Program-made: the position numbers and the translations under genes
Source: RGIG5050 sp045636065
Lineage (GTDB): Bacteria; Verrucomicrobiota; Kiritimatiellia; RFP12; UBA1067
Assembly: GCA_045636065.1 (NCBI GenBank)
Contig: JAZTWW010000025.1
Location: 1-9,949, forward strand
Direction: 5' to 3'
DNA: 9,949 nucleotides
Notes under the pieces: model-generated
Told to the model about the DNA's origin: nothing
Databases searched by the model: none
What the model saw: only the letters and a program-made list of their open reading frames with translations
Shown here: positions 1 through 8,000 of the stretch, piece after piece
Layout of the letters: the number at the start of each line of letters is the position of its first letter
How positions within the stretch are numbered: position 1 is the stretch's first letter

Positions 1-154
1 GAGTTCATGGAGTATGCCGAATGGTGCGACGGATAGCCGTCAACCATCGCAATTCACCCGAAAACACTTGCAAAATCGCCCTCGCCCCTGTAAACATTGG
101 GGTAGATGCACTTTCATTGTCCAAAAATGGGTAAACTCCAGTCATAATGCCGGA

Positions 155-562
155 TCAAGGGCGGTACTCGGCGCAGGAGGTGGGCGTTTCCATAAGCCTG
201 ACGGCAGAGACGTCGACGTGATCTGCAAGAACGCCGTAGAAGTAGCGCGCAAGGTTCTCGGCCGTGGTAGGAAACGGGAGCGGCACAGTCTTGAGCCCGT
301 TCGACTCGAGGACACGCGCTATCTCAAGCTCCACCGGGCTCTTGTCGCAGTACATGAAAGCATGGTCGAACCTGTCGGCGATTTCGCGCGTCATAAGCTC
401 CTTGAGAAGCCTGAAATCCACGACCATCCCTTCATCGTTCAGCTCGCCGCGCGCCTCCACGAAAAGGTGGTACGTGTGCCCGTGCAGGTTGCGGCAGCGG
501 CCCTCGTAGCCGGTGAGCATGTGCGCGGCGTCGAAAGTCATGTCCTTGGTGACGGTCGTCAT
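155..562 (-). CDS. queD: 6-carboxy-5,6,7,8-tetrahydropterin synthase (QueD family)
   Basis: Predicted to convert 7,8-dihydroneopterin triphosphate to 6-carboxytetrahydropterin, the first committed step toward preQ0 and queuosine, in the cytosol. The 135-residue protein has the usual length of the family. The zinc ligands are visible as H14 and the CxxxHGH motif (C23, H27, H29), where C23 is also the catalytic cysteine. H67 in the FDHAF motif and E125 in METPTS complete the expected catalytic set, and the family motif PTTAENLA lies at 98-105. The start is the ATG that follows a strong AAGGAGG eight bases upstream. It is the last gene of the run, 13 bp after the CLC gene. No queC, queE or queF is in the window, so the rest of the pathway must lie elsewhere. 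A 6-pyruvoyltetrahydropterin synthase role is the alternative within the same superfamily, but the CxxxHGH arrangement favours QueD. Confidence 0.95.
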   Translation of the reverse strand: MTTVTKDMTFDAAHMLTGYEGRCRNLHGHTYHLFVEARGELNDEGMVVDFRLLKELMTREIADRFDHAFMYCDKSPVELEIARVLESNGLKTVPLPFPTTAENLARYFYGVLADHVDVSAVRLMETPTSCAEYRP

Positions 563-570
563 GGCAGGTT

Positions 571-577
571 CCTCCTT
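571..577 (-). promoter_or_regulatory. Shine-Dalgarno site of queD, overlapping the clc stop codon
   Basis: Reading the minus strand, AAGGAGG lies eight bases before the queD ATG at 562. Its first two bases are the last two of the TAA stop codon of the CLC gene (578-576). This arrangement suits termination-reinitiation on one transcript and fixes the queD start. It is the strongest ribosome binding site I see in the window. Confidence 0.85.
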
Positions 578-1949
578 AAGGGTGCAGGGGGCTGCCAGAT
601 CTGTCGTGTATCTGGCTGCGGTACAGGCTCCACCCGTTGTTGAGCCAGAACGCGATCGACGAAACCCACATCGTGGGGATGAGAAGTTCGTGGTTGCCGG
701 ATATCTCGCTGACCATTATTATCGCGGTGAGGGGTATACGTATGGCGGCAGCCGTGAACGCGGCCATGCCGACAAGGGCGAACGCGCCCGGGTTGATGCC
801 GGCGCCGGCGGGAAGGCAATGCTGGAAGAATATCCCGACCGCCGCTCCAAGGCTCGCTCCGCATACGAGCGCCGGGGCGAACACGCCGCCAGAGCCGCCG
901 CTTCCGACGGTAAGGCTCGTTGCGAGCACCTTGGCGAAGAAGAAGAGGACGAACGCCCCCGCGCTGAAACCGAGGATGTCGCCCGTCTCGAACGGGTCGT
1001 GCGTAGTAAAGGCGCAGCTCACGACCTTGTACCCTACGCCAAGCACTTCGGGAAGGAAGAACCCGATTACGCCCGTTCCAAGCCCGCCTATCGCGGCCTT
1101 AGTCCAAAAGGGAAGCTTGAGCCTCGAGAAGAACTCTTCCGTGGCGCGGAAGAAGTCCATGTAGAATCTTGAGCCGATGGTGACTATCACGGCAAGCGCA
1201 AGGTACGGGAGAAGATTGAGACCCTTCGCGAACTTGTACGTCGGCATCGGCAGAAGCGGATCCCATCCCCAGAAGAAACAGAAGACGGTATACGCGATCG
1301 TGCTCGCGACAAGGCCCGGGAGGATCGTCTCGTACTCCATGTCGGAACTGGAGTAGAAGATCTCCGCGCCGAATATGGCGCCCGCAAGAGGCGCCCTGAA
1401 AAGAGCCCCTATGCCGGCGGCCAGCCCCGCCGCCGCAAGAAGACGCTTCATCCTCGGCTCAAGCTTGAGAACGCGCGCTATCGTGGAGCCTGTGGCGGCG
1501 CCTATGAGCGTCATCGGCCCCTCGTACCCGGCGCTTCCGCCGAGGCCGACCGTCAGGACCGAGGCCGTGGACTTGATGGGGACGACGGTACTTGAAATGT
1601 GCGCGCCCATCCGGTGGTATGCCCAGATGACGGAATCCGTGCCGCGCGCGGCGCGCGAATGGCTGAACGTGTTGATGAGCACAGCCCCCGCGACGGCTCC
1701 GACAGCCGGCGTCACCACAAGGATCCACCTGCCCCAGTCGTGGAAGAATCCGCTTTCGCCCTCCTGGAGCGCATCCACGACGAACGACACGAAATCGCCC
1801 GCATCCATCATCCAATGGAACGCGCTCGTGAGAAGCCCTACTACAAGGCCCAGAAACGCCGCAAGGGCGAACTCGCGCCCCGTCTCCACCGACAGCCCCT
1901 CCCCTGCAAGGAAGAGCTTGAAGCCGGATATGGAGAGCTTCTTGAACAT
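576..1949 (-). CDS. CLC-family chloride channel / Cl-/H+ exchanger without CBS domains
   Basis: Integral membrane protein of 457 residues that should move chloride across the inner membrane, probably in exchange for protons. The frame is hydrophobic almost throughout and carries the CLC signature blocks: GTDSV at 103-107 (where E. coli ClC-ec1 has GSGIP), GYEGP at 141-145 with the external gating glutamate E143, a GGVFAP block around 354-359, and the late tyrosine Y443 matching the chloride-coordinating Tyr445 of ClC-ec1. The inner glutamate position (E203 of ClC-ec1) aligns with I197, next to a conserved E196. The protein ends shortly after Y443, so there is no cytoplasmic CBS pair. The chosen start is the ATG at 1949, preceded by AAAAGGA. 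The frame stays open to 2015, but a longer start would overlap the end of hisD. It lies 19 bp after hisD and 13 bp before queD. Whether it is a channel or an exchanger cannot be told from sequence. Confidence 0.93.
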   Translation of the reverse strand: MFKKLSISGFKLFLAGEGLSVETGREFALAAFLGLVVGLLTSAFHWMMDAGDFVSFVVDALQEGESGFFHDWGRWILVVTPAVGAVAGAVLINTFSHSRAARGTDSVIWAYHRMGAHISSTVVPIKSTASVLTVGLGGSAGYEGPMTLIGAATGSTIARVLKLEPRMKRLLAAAGLAAGIGALFRAPLAGAIFGAEIFYSSSDMEYETILPGLVASTIAYTVFCFFWGWDPLLPMPTYKFAKGLNLLPYLALAVIVTIGSRFYMDFFRATEEFFSRLKLPFWTKAAIGGLGTGVIGFFLPEVLGVGYKVVSCAFTTHDPFETGDILGFSAGAFVLFFFAKVLATSLTVGSGGSGGVFAPALVCGASLGAAVGIFFQHCLPAGAGINPGAFALVGMAAFTAAAIRIPLTAIIMVSEISGNHELLIPTMWVSSIAFWLNNGWSLYRSQIHDRSGSPLHP

Positions 1950-1968
1950 GCCATCCTTTTCGCGCGCG

Positions 1969-3270
1969 TCAGGATTTCTCGAACCGTATCGACGCGGCGC
2001 GCCCGTGGGCGTCAAGCCCCTCGACCGCCGCGAACGCCGCTATCGTGGGCGCCGTTTCCCTGAGGTCCGCCTCGGTGAAGTTGACGAAGCTGTGACGGCG
2101 CCTGAAATCGTCCGGCGTAAGGCCGTTGAACATGTTGGCCGCGCCTCCCGTTGGAAGAACGTGGCTCGGGCCGGCGACGAAATCCCCGGCGCTCTCAGGC
2201 GTCCACGCCCCGGCGAAGACGGCACCGGCGCTTCTCACCCCTTTCATGAGATCCATCGCCCTCTCGCACATTATCTCGAAATGCTCGGGCGCGAAGCGGT
2301 TCACCAGCTCAAGCCCGTCCTCGAGCGTGGGGGTCACGACGAGAAGGACGCCGTCCCTGTCGAAGACGCGCTCGATGAGCGAGCGGCGCGAGAGGCTTTC
2401 CGTCTGCCTGAAAAGCTCGGCTCGCACCTCCTCGGCGAATTCGCGCCTGTCCGTAACGAAAAGGCTCTTCTCCCAGCCGCTTCCATGCTCTGCCTGGCTG
2501 AGAAGATCGGCAGCCACCCAGCGCGCGCTCACGGTGCCGTCGGCAAGGACGGCTATCTCGCTCGGGCCGGCGACCTGGTCGATACCGACAAAGCCGTACA
2601 CCTGGCGCTTGGCGGCGGTGACGTATGCGTTCCCGGGGCCGACTATCTTCTGGACCTTCTTGACGCTCGCGGTGCCGAAGGCCATAAGCCCGACGGCCTG
2701 GATGCCGCCCACGCGGTATACCTCGGTGGCGCCGGCGAGCTTGAGGGCGTAGAGGAGAACGGGGTTCACTTCGCCCGTCCTGCCGGCGGGCGTGCAGGCG
2801 ACGATCTCCTTGACGCCCGCCACCTTAGCGAGCGTAACAGTCATGACGCTCGTCGAGGCGAGAGGCGCCGTGCCGCCAGGGACGTACACGCCCACGCGGT
2901 CCATCGGGGAGAAGAACTCGCCCATCCTTCCGCCGCGCGGCGTTCCGATCTCCCATGCGGGCCTGAGGCTCGCCTCGCTGAAGCGCCTTACGCGATCGTG
3001 CGCGTCCTTTACGGCGCGCTTCAAGTCCTCCGGGACGGAAGACTCCGCGGCATCAAGCTCAGCGTCTGCGACGCGGAAGCGCTGCGGTGAAAGGTCGGCT
3101 CCCTCGAACCTCCTTACGGCGTCTGCGACGGCATCGTCGCCGCGCGCGCGTATGTCCGCAAGGACCTTGCGCGCGGCCTCCTCGGCCTCCTCAGGGAATG
3201 CGCTCCTTGAAAGGAAACTCTCCACATGCCCGTCGGTCACGGCGGGCGACCAATCGACGATCCTTACCAT
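1969..3270 (-). CDS. hisD: Histidinol dehydrogenase
   Basis: Catalyses the last two steps of histidine synthesis, oxidising L-histidinol through histidinal to L-histidine with two NAD+, as a cytosolic zinc enzyme, normally a homodimer. The 433-residue length is normal for the family (E. coli 434). The family signature runs from VGPGNAYV (210-217) to VAGPSEIAV (233-241). The expected zinc ligands are Q259 and H262 in SQAEHG, D363 in SAGDF and H422 in DAHGR. The catalytic pair E329-H330 lies in FAPEHFE. The ATG follows a purine-rich GGGAGATGAG that overlaps the stop codon of the phosphoesterase gene, three bases upstream, so translational coupling is likely. No other his gene is in the window, so histidine synthesis is not organised as one complete operon here. 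I see no truncation or missing key residue. Confidence 0.97.
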   Translation of the reverse strand: MVRIVDWSPAVTDGHVESFLSRSAFPEEAEEAARKVLADIRARGDDAVADAVRRFEGADLSPQRFRVADAELDAAESSVPEDLKRAVKDAHDRVRRFSEASLRPAWEIGTPRGGRMGEFFSPMDRVGVYVPGGTAPLASTSVMTVTLAKVAGVKEIVACTPAGRTGEVNPVLLYALKLAGATEVYRVGGIQAVGLMAFGTASVKKVQKIVGPGNAYVTAAKRQVYGFVGIDQVAGPSEIAVLADGTVSARWVAADLLSQAEHGSGWEKSLFVTDRREFAEEVRAELFRQTESLSRRSLIERVFDRDGVLLVVTPTLEDGLELVNRFAPEHFEIMCERAMDLMKGVRSAGAVFAGAWTPESAGDFVAGPSHVLPTGGAANMFNGLTPDDFRRRHSFVNFTEADLRETAPTIAAFAAVEGLDAHGRAASIRFEKS

Positions 3271-3273
3271 ATC

Positions 3274-4011
3274 TCATCTCCCGACGGCGAGACGGTCCGC
3301 AAGCCTTTCGGGAAGCCCGGCCTTGCGGATCTTCGCCTGCGCGGCTTCAATGTCGTAAGCGACGCGCTTGAACCTGAGAACGCGCGTCGTGGGCGTGTAT
3401 ATCACATAGCTTGCGCGCGGATCCCCGTCGCGCGGCTGGCCGACGCTTCCCACGTTTATGAAAAGCCTCTGCCCGAGACGGATCGTCATATCCTCGCCTG
3501 GAAGGTGCATGACCCCGACGTTCGTCTTCTCGTATACGATCGGCACGTGCGTGTGGCCATGGAAGCAGATGGGCGTGCGCTGCCATTCGAAGTTCGCGTC
3601 TGCCTGGAGGTTGTCGAAGACGTATCCCCAGTTCTGCGGCATGTCAAGCGTTGCATGGACTAGAGTCATGCCCATGACAGGCCTTTGCAGGGGCAGGGAC
3701 GCGAGCCACTCCATCTCGCCCGGGTTCAGCTGGTCGCGCGTCCACTTGACGGCAAGCGCGGCATGGGGCGAGAAGTCTTCGAGCCTCACGTTCATGTTGG
3801 AGATGTAGTGGTCGTGGTTGCCCTTCACGCACGGGGCGTTGAGATCGTCGCGGATGACCCGTATGCATTCCGCAGGCGAGGCGTTGTAGCCGACGACATC
3901 CCCAACGCACAGGAAGTTCGTGACGCCTTCCTTGCGAGCGTCCTCGATTACGGCTTCGAGGGCCTCGATGTTTGCGTGGATGTCGCCGAGTATTGCGAAA
4001 ACCTTGGCCAA
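3274..4011 (-). CDS. Calcineurin-like metallophosphoesterase, TTG start
   Basis: A 245-residue cytosolic phosphoesterase of the two-metal calcineurin-like superfamily (YfcE/ApaH-like branch). The metal ligands occur in the usual order: D10 and H12 in GDIHAN, D38 in GDVVGYN, N65-H66 in GNHDHY, H119 in LVHAT, and H153/H155 in GHTHVP. The late GSVGQPRDGDPRASY block (188-202) is typical of a widespread bacterial subfamily whose substrate is not established; nucleotide, phosphodiester or phosphoprotein substrates are all possible. The start codon is TTG: the frame has no ATG near the conserved N-terminus, no start codon lies in the in-frame codons just upstream, and AGGAGAAAAGGAT sits at ribosome-binding distance. 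The gene begins 31 bp after ispD and ends 3 bp before hisD. Fold and activity class are clear; the biological role is not. Confidence 0.9.
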   Translation of the reverse strand: MAKVFAILGDIHANIEALEAVIEDARKEGVTNFLCVGDVVGYNASPAECIRVIRDDLNAPCVKGNHDHYISNMNVRLEDFSPHAALAVKWTRDQLNPGEMEWLASLPLQRPVMGMTLVHATLDMPQNWGYVFDNLQADANFEWQRTPICFHGHTHVPIVYEKTNVGVMHLPGEDMTIRLGQRLFINVGSVGQPRDGDPRASYVIYTPTTRVLRFKRVAYDIEAAQAKIRKAGLPERLADRLAVGR

Positions 4012-4042
4012 GGCTGATCCTTTTCTCCTGGGGGCCGCACCA

Positions 4043-4720
4043 TCACTTGAGCACCACGGCCGCAGCGATCTGCAGATCCTCCACCGTGGTAATCTTGAGG
4101 TTGGGCTTGTTTGTTTCGTAGATCTTGACGCTGCCGCCGATTAGCTCGACGGCCTGCGCGTCGTCAGTGACATCCTTCTTCTCCGCTTCAAGCGCCTCGT
4201 AGGCGCGCTTGAGAAGCTGCACCTTGAAAGCCTGCGGCGTCTGCACGGCCCAGAGCTTCGTGCGGTCCTCGGTGGAGGAGACGCTCGTACCCTTCTCGAC
4301 GCGCTTTACGGTGTCCCATATGCGGCGGCCGACAACGGCCGCATCCGAGCGCCTTGCGAGCTTGACGACCTCGGCGATCGTGTCGGGCGTAACGCACGGG
4401 CGAGCGCCGTCGTGTATGACGACAATCCTCGCGTCGCTGTCGAGCTCCTTGAGGCCGTTCATGACGCTATCCTGCCTGCGCGTGCCGCCAGGGACTATCT
4501 TCGCGAGCTTCGATATGCCGAACATCCTCGCGACGGCCTTCGCCGCCACCTGCTGATCCTTGCGGACGACGAGGATGATCTGGTCGATGTCGGCGGAGCG
4601 CTCGAAGGCCAGCAGGGAGTACGCCACCACGGGTTTCGGGCCAAGGTTCAAGAATGCCTTGTCCGCACCAGCGCCCATGCGCTCGGATTTGCCCGCCGCT
4701 ACAATGATAGCCGTAACCAT
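4043..4720 (-). CDS. ispD: 2-C-methyl-D-erythritol 4-phosphate cytidylyltransferase
   Basis: Transfers CMP from CTP to methylerythritol phosphate in the non-mevalonate (MEP) pathway to IPP and DMAPP, so this organism should make isoprenoids by the MEP route. The 225-residue protein is a single nucleotidyltransferase domain. The CTP-binding loop AAGKSERMG is at 8-16, with R14 and K21 matching R20 and K27 of the E. coli enzyme. GGTRRQDSV is at 78-86 and IHDGARP at 102-108, with D104 and R107. T137, R153 and K209 match the MEP-binding T140, R157 and K213. The frame is open to 4825, but the first 35 residues of that longer version lack family similarity and run through the promoter region. The ATG at 4720, with GCAGGTG upstream, gives the normal N-terminus. 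There is no fusion to IspF. It probably heads the downstream run under the extended -10 promoter at 4785-4793. Confidence 0.95.
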   Translation of the reverse strand: MVTAIIVAAGKSERMGAGADKAFLNLGPKPVVAYSLLAFERSADIDQIILVVRKDQQVAAKAVARMFGISKLAKIVPGGTRRQDSVMNGLKELDSDARIVVIHDGARPCVTPDTIAEVVKLARRSDAAVVGRRIWDTVKRVEKGTSVSSTEDRTKLWAVQTPQAFKVQLLKRAYEALEAEKKDVTDDAQAVELIGGSVKIYETNKPNLKITTVEDLQIAAAVVLK

Positions 4721-4784
4721 GACGCACCTGCCTTTCTGTCTCTGTCCTCTCCCTAGAAATAGCCCTCGCTGCCGATTTGCCGCT

Positions 4785-4793
4785 ATTATACCA
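4785..4793 (-). promoter_or_regulatory. Extended -10 promoter upstream of ispD
   Basis: The minus strand reads TGG directly followed by a perfect TATAAT (4790-4785), an extended -10 element. At a 17-base spacing there is only a weak TGGAAA as -35, but the upstream stretch to about 4828 is rich in A and T runs, which can act as an UP-like element. The predicted transcript would start near 4778, leaving a leader of about 57 bases before the ispD ATG. The spacer holds the 8-bp palindrome TTGCGCAA (4797-4804), which could be an operator but may be chance. No terminator is visible between the FmdB gene and this site, so read-through from dnaE is also possible. Confidence 0.65.
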
Positions 4794-4821
4794 CAGTTGC
4801 GCAAAAATTTCCACAAAAATG

Positions 4822-5067
4822 TCAATAGACCTTCTCGTACGTGCCTTTGTCGACCTTTTTAAGGCACGTGAAGCCTGCGCGCTTTGCGCGGTAGTTGAGA
4901 TCCGTCTTCGAATGGCCGAGCGCGGGCGCGCATATGACGCGCCGCACCTTCGCGCCGCACGACGGGCACTCGGTAAGCTTCGCCTCGGCGAGGCTCTGCG
5001 AAATCTCGAATCCGTTGCGGCATCTGCCGCACCCGCCTTTCACTGCTTCATAGACGTATAGCGGCAT
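4822..5067 (-). CDS. FmdB-family zinc-ribbon protein
   Basis: A small protein of 81 residues with the FmdB-type zinc ribbon: the MPLYVYE beginning, then two CxxC pairs at C13/C16 and C34/C37 that should bind one zinc, followed by the typical VRRVICAPA strand (41-49). Beyond residue 50 there is a short basic tail rich in lysine and tyrosine with one further cysteine (C68). The family was named for a putative regulator of formamidase in a methylotroph; its molecular role in most bacteria is unknown, so no function is assigned. The ATG lies three bases after the dnaE stop, and its ribosome binding site (GGAAAGG) lies inside the end of dnaE, so the two genes are very probably co-transcribed and coupled. 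Confidence 0.88.
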   Translation of the reverse strand: MPLYVYEAVKGGCGRCRNGFEISQSLAEAKLTECPSCGAKVRRVICAPALGHSKTDLNYRAKRAGFTCLKKVDKGTYEKVY

Positions 5068-5070
5068 CTT

Positions 5071-8000
5071 CTACTGCCTTTCCCATTTGCGCGGCTCCGG
5101 CGGCTTGAGGTATATCTCCTTCGTCACCGCAAGACGGTAGTCCTTCGCAGGGACGCACCTTTCAATTGCAATGAACGTCTCGGCCGCGGCCGAAACACCT
5201 TCGCCGGCCTCCGCAAGAAGCCTTGCGCCGTCGGCGCACCTGAGCGAGAGCCGCCACTTGAGCGGCCCGGGGCGCTCCGCCATTGCGGCTGCTATGGCCT
5301 TCGCCTTTTCAAGGGCGTCGTCCTTCGTGTAGTCGAGCTTTATCTCAAGGGCCGTACCGAATTTCGATATCGCCTCCTCAAGCGGATAGAGCTCCCTCAG
5401 AATGAACTGGAGGCCATCCTCCTCCTGGTGCGTGTCGCGGTTGACGCGGTGCTGCAGATCGCCGCACACGAGTATGGGCTTGTCCACGGAGCCGGGGAGC
5501 CAGTCCTTGACCGTCTCGTACGTCTTCGCGAAGGCAAGCGCCTCCGTCTCCTTCTCGCCGTCGTCGACGGTGAGGATCGCCCACTGTCCCGGCGGCTTCT
5601 CCGGATGCTTGGGATCGGGCTTTCCGAGGCGCACCAGGCACGATTTAAGCATCCCCGCGAGCCGCACAGGCACCCTCAAGGGACGCTCCGCGCCTATCTC
5701 CGCGGCGAACGGGATCTCAGGCGGTTCGGCGATTCTGTACGTGCTGAGCGTCGAGAGGACGCGCTTCCACGCACCGAGCGGATGTCCGGTAAGGTAGATT
5801 CCGCAGAGGTCGCGCTCGTCCTGGAAGCATTGCGCAGGCGGGAACGGAGCGCATTGGGCAAGCTCCGCGTCGCTCGTGCCGCGCTCCGGCTCGAGGATGC
5901 CGAACATGTCCATCTGCCCGCTCGCGCGCTCCTTCGCGAGCGTCGTGGCCCGTTTCATGGCGAATTCGACGTTATTGAAGAGCCTCGCCCTGTGCATGCC
6001 GCTTCCGGGAGTGCAGAAGCTGTCGAACGCTCCTGACTTGATAAGGTTCTGCATGACGCGCGAATTGATTACGCCCGTCGGGGCAAGGCGCACGGCAAAG
6101 TCCATAAGCCCCTTGTAGGGCCCGTTCGTGAGCCTCTCGGCGACTATCGCATCGGCCGCCCCCGCGCCTACACCCTTGACGCCGGCAAGCCCGTAGCGGA
6201 TCGATTTCCCGTCGGCCGAAGGGGCGAACCTCGCGCGCGACTCGTTCACGTCCGGGGTGTGGATCTCAAGGCCCATCTCGGCCGCCTCGGCTACGAACCC
6301 GGGCAGCTTTTCGAAGTTGCCTATTTCCGACGATATCTGCGCGCACATGAATTCGGCCGGGTAGTGCGCCTTAAGGTATCCCGTCTGGTAGGCCACCCAT
6401 GCGTAGCAGACGGCGTGGCTCTTGTTGAAGGCGTACGAAGCGAAGGCCTCCCAGTCCTTCCAGATCTTGTCGATGAGCTTTTTGGCGTCCGCCTCTTTCG
6501 TGAGATCGAGCGTCACGTCTTTGTCGCCCATCCTTATGGTCGTCTTGCCCTTCACGAACTCGGGGTTGTCAAGGCAGCCCTTCTCGAACTTGACCTTCAG
6601 CTCCTCCATGACGGCCATCAGCTTCTTGCCCATCGCCTTGCGCAGCTTGTCGGACTCGCCGCGCGTGAAGCCGGCGAGGTGGCGCGAGAGGAGCATCACC
6701 TGCTCCTGGTAGACCGTGACGCCGTACGTGTCCTTCAAGTACTTCTCCATGAGCGGATGGTCGTACTTGATGGGCTCGCGCCCCTGCTTGCGGGCGATGA
6801 ACGTCGGGATGTACGCAAGAGGCCCCGGGCGGTAGAGCGCGTTCATTGCGACAAGGTCCTCGAGTCTTCCAGGCTGAAGCTCCTTCAAGTACTTCTTCAT
6901 GCCGTCGGATTCGAACTGAAAAAGGCCCGTCGTCTCGCCGCGCCCGAAAAGCTCGTACGTGAGTCTGTCGTCGGCCGGTATGTCGTCGGGGTTCAAGTCT
7001 ATGCCGCGCGTCTCCTTCAAGAGCGTGACGCACTCCTTCTCGACCGAGAGCGTCTTAAGGCCGAGGAAGTCCATCTTGAGAAGCCCGACAGGCTCCACGA
7101 AGTGGCCGTCGTACTGCGTCGTGAGGAGGTTTTCGTTCGGTGTCGGCATCACGGGGAGCGTGTCGATGAGAGGGTCGCGCGAGATGAGGATGCCGCATGC
7201 GTGTATGCCCGGCTGGCGGATCGAGCCTTCAAGGCGCTTCGCGCGCTCCATGAGCTTCCGTACGGTGGGGTCGGGGCTTTCGAAGGCGGCTTTCAAATCG
7301 GCGCTCTCCTTGACGGCCTTGGCGAGCGTTATCTTGGGCGTATCGGGGACGTAGGAGGCGAGCTTGTTGGTGTCGGGAAGAGGATAGTCCATAACGCGCC
7401 CGACGTCCTTTATCGAGCTTTTCGCCGCCATCTGCCCGAAGGTGACGATGTGCGCCACGTGGTCCTGCCCGTACTTCTTCGTCACGTAGTCGATGACGCG
7501 GCCGCGGCCCTCGTCGTCGAAGTCGACGTCGATATCGGGCATGGAGATGCGGTCGGGATTGAGGAACCTCTCGAAGAGGAGATCGAACTTTAGCGGATCG
7601 ACGTTCGTGATGCCGAGCGCGTATGCGACGGCGCTTCCGGCCGCGCTACCGCGCCCCGGGCCCACCCACACGCCGAGCTTCGTCCTCGCGGCGTAGATGT
7701 AGTCGTGGACGATGAGGAAGTATCCCGGAAAGCCCATCTTCCTTACGGTGTCGAGCTCGAACTGGACGCGCTCGCGCGTTTCCTCGTTGAGGGGATCGCC
7801 CCAGCGCCTCTTTGCGCCCTCCCATACGAGATGCGCGAGATAATCCGCCTCGAACTCGATCCTGCGCCGCGCCGGATCCTCGAACGACGCGTACTTGGGG
7901 TCGTCCTCAGTTCCGAACGAGATGGGGATGTCGAACTTCGGCATGATCGGCTTCGAGTCGAGCTCGTACTCCTCGACCATCTCGGCAACCTCAAGCGTGT

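Noticed and set aside
28..41. Inverted repeat GACGG-ATAG-CCGTC after queD, considered as a terminator
   Set aside because: The stem is only five pairs and no T-run follows on either strand. It is also about 115 bases past the queD stop, so it is not convincing as an intrinsic terminator.
1950..2015. Longer CLC version starting at 2015
   Set aside because: It would overlap the end of hisD and add a charged, non-conserved stretch. The ATG at 1949 has a good AAAAGGA upstream.
1375..3090. Long plus-strand open frame of 571 codons, and similar long plus-strand frames at 6259-7593 and 7705-8895
   Set aside because: They lie exactly opposite well-identified genes (clc/hisD, dnaE). Their translations are Arg/Ala/Val-rich without any family motif. 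They are antisense shadows caused by high G+C.
4785..4825. Perfect TTGACA on the minus strand at 4825-4820, upstream of TATAAT at 4790-4785
   Set aside because: The spacing is 29 bases, far beyond the 16-18 used by sigma70, and the TTGACA contains the stop codon of the FmdB gene. It is probably chance; the -10 was kept as an extended -10 promoter only.
4721..4825. Longer ispD version starting at 4825
   Set aside because: The extra 35 residues have no similarity to the family and would be translated from the promoter region. The ATG at 4720 gives the canonical N-terminus.
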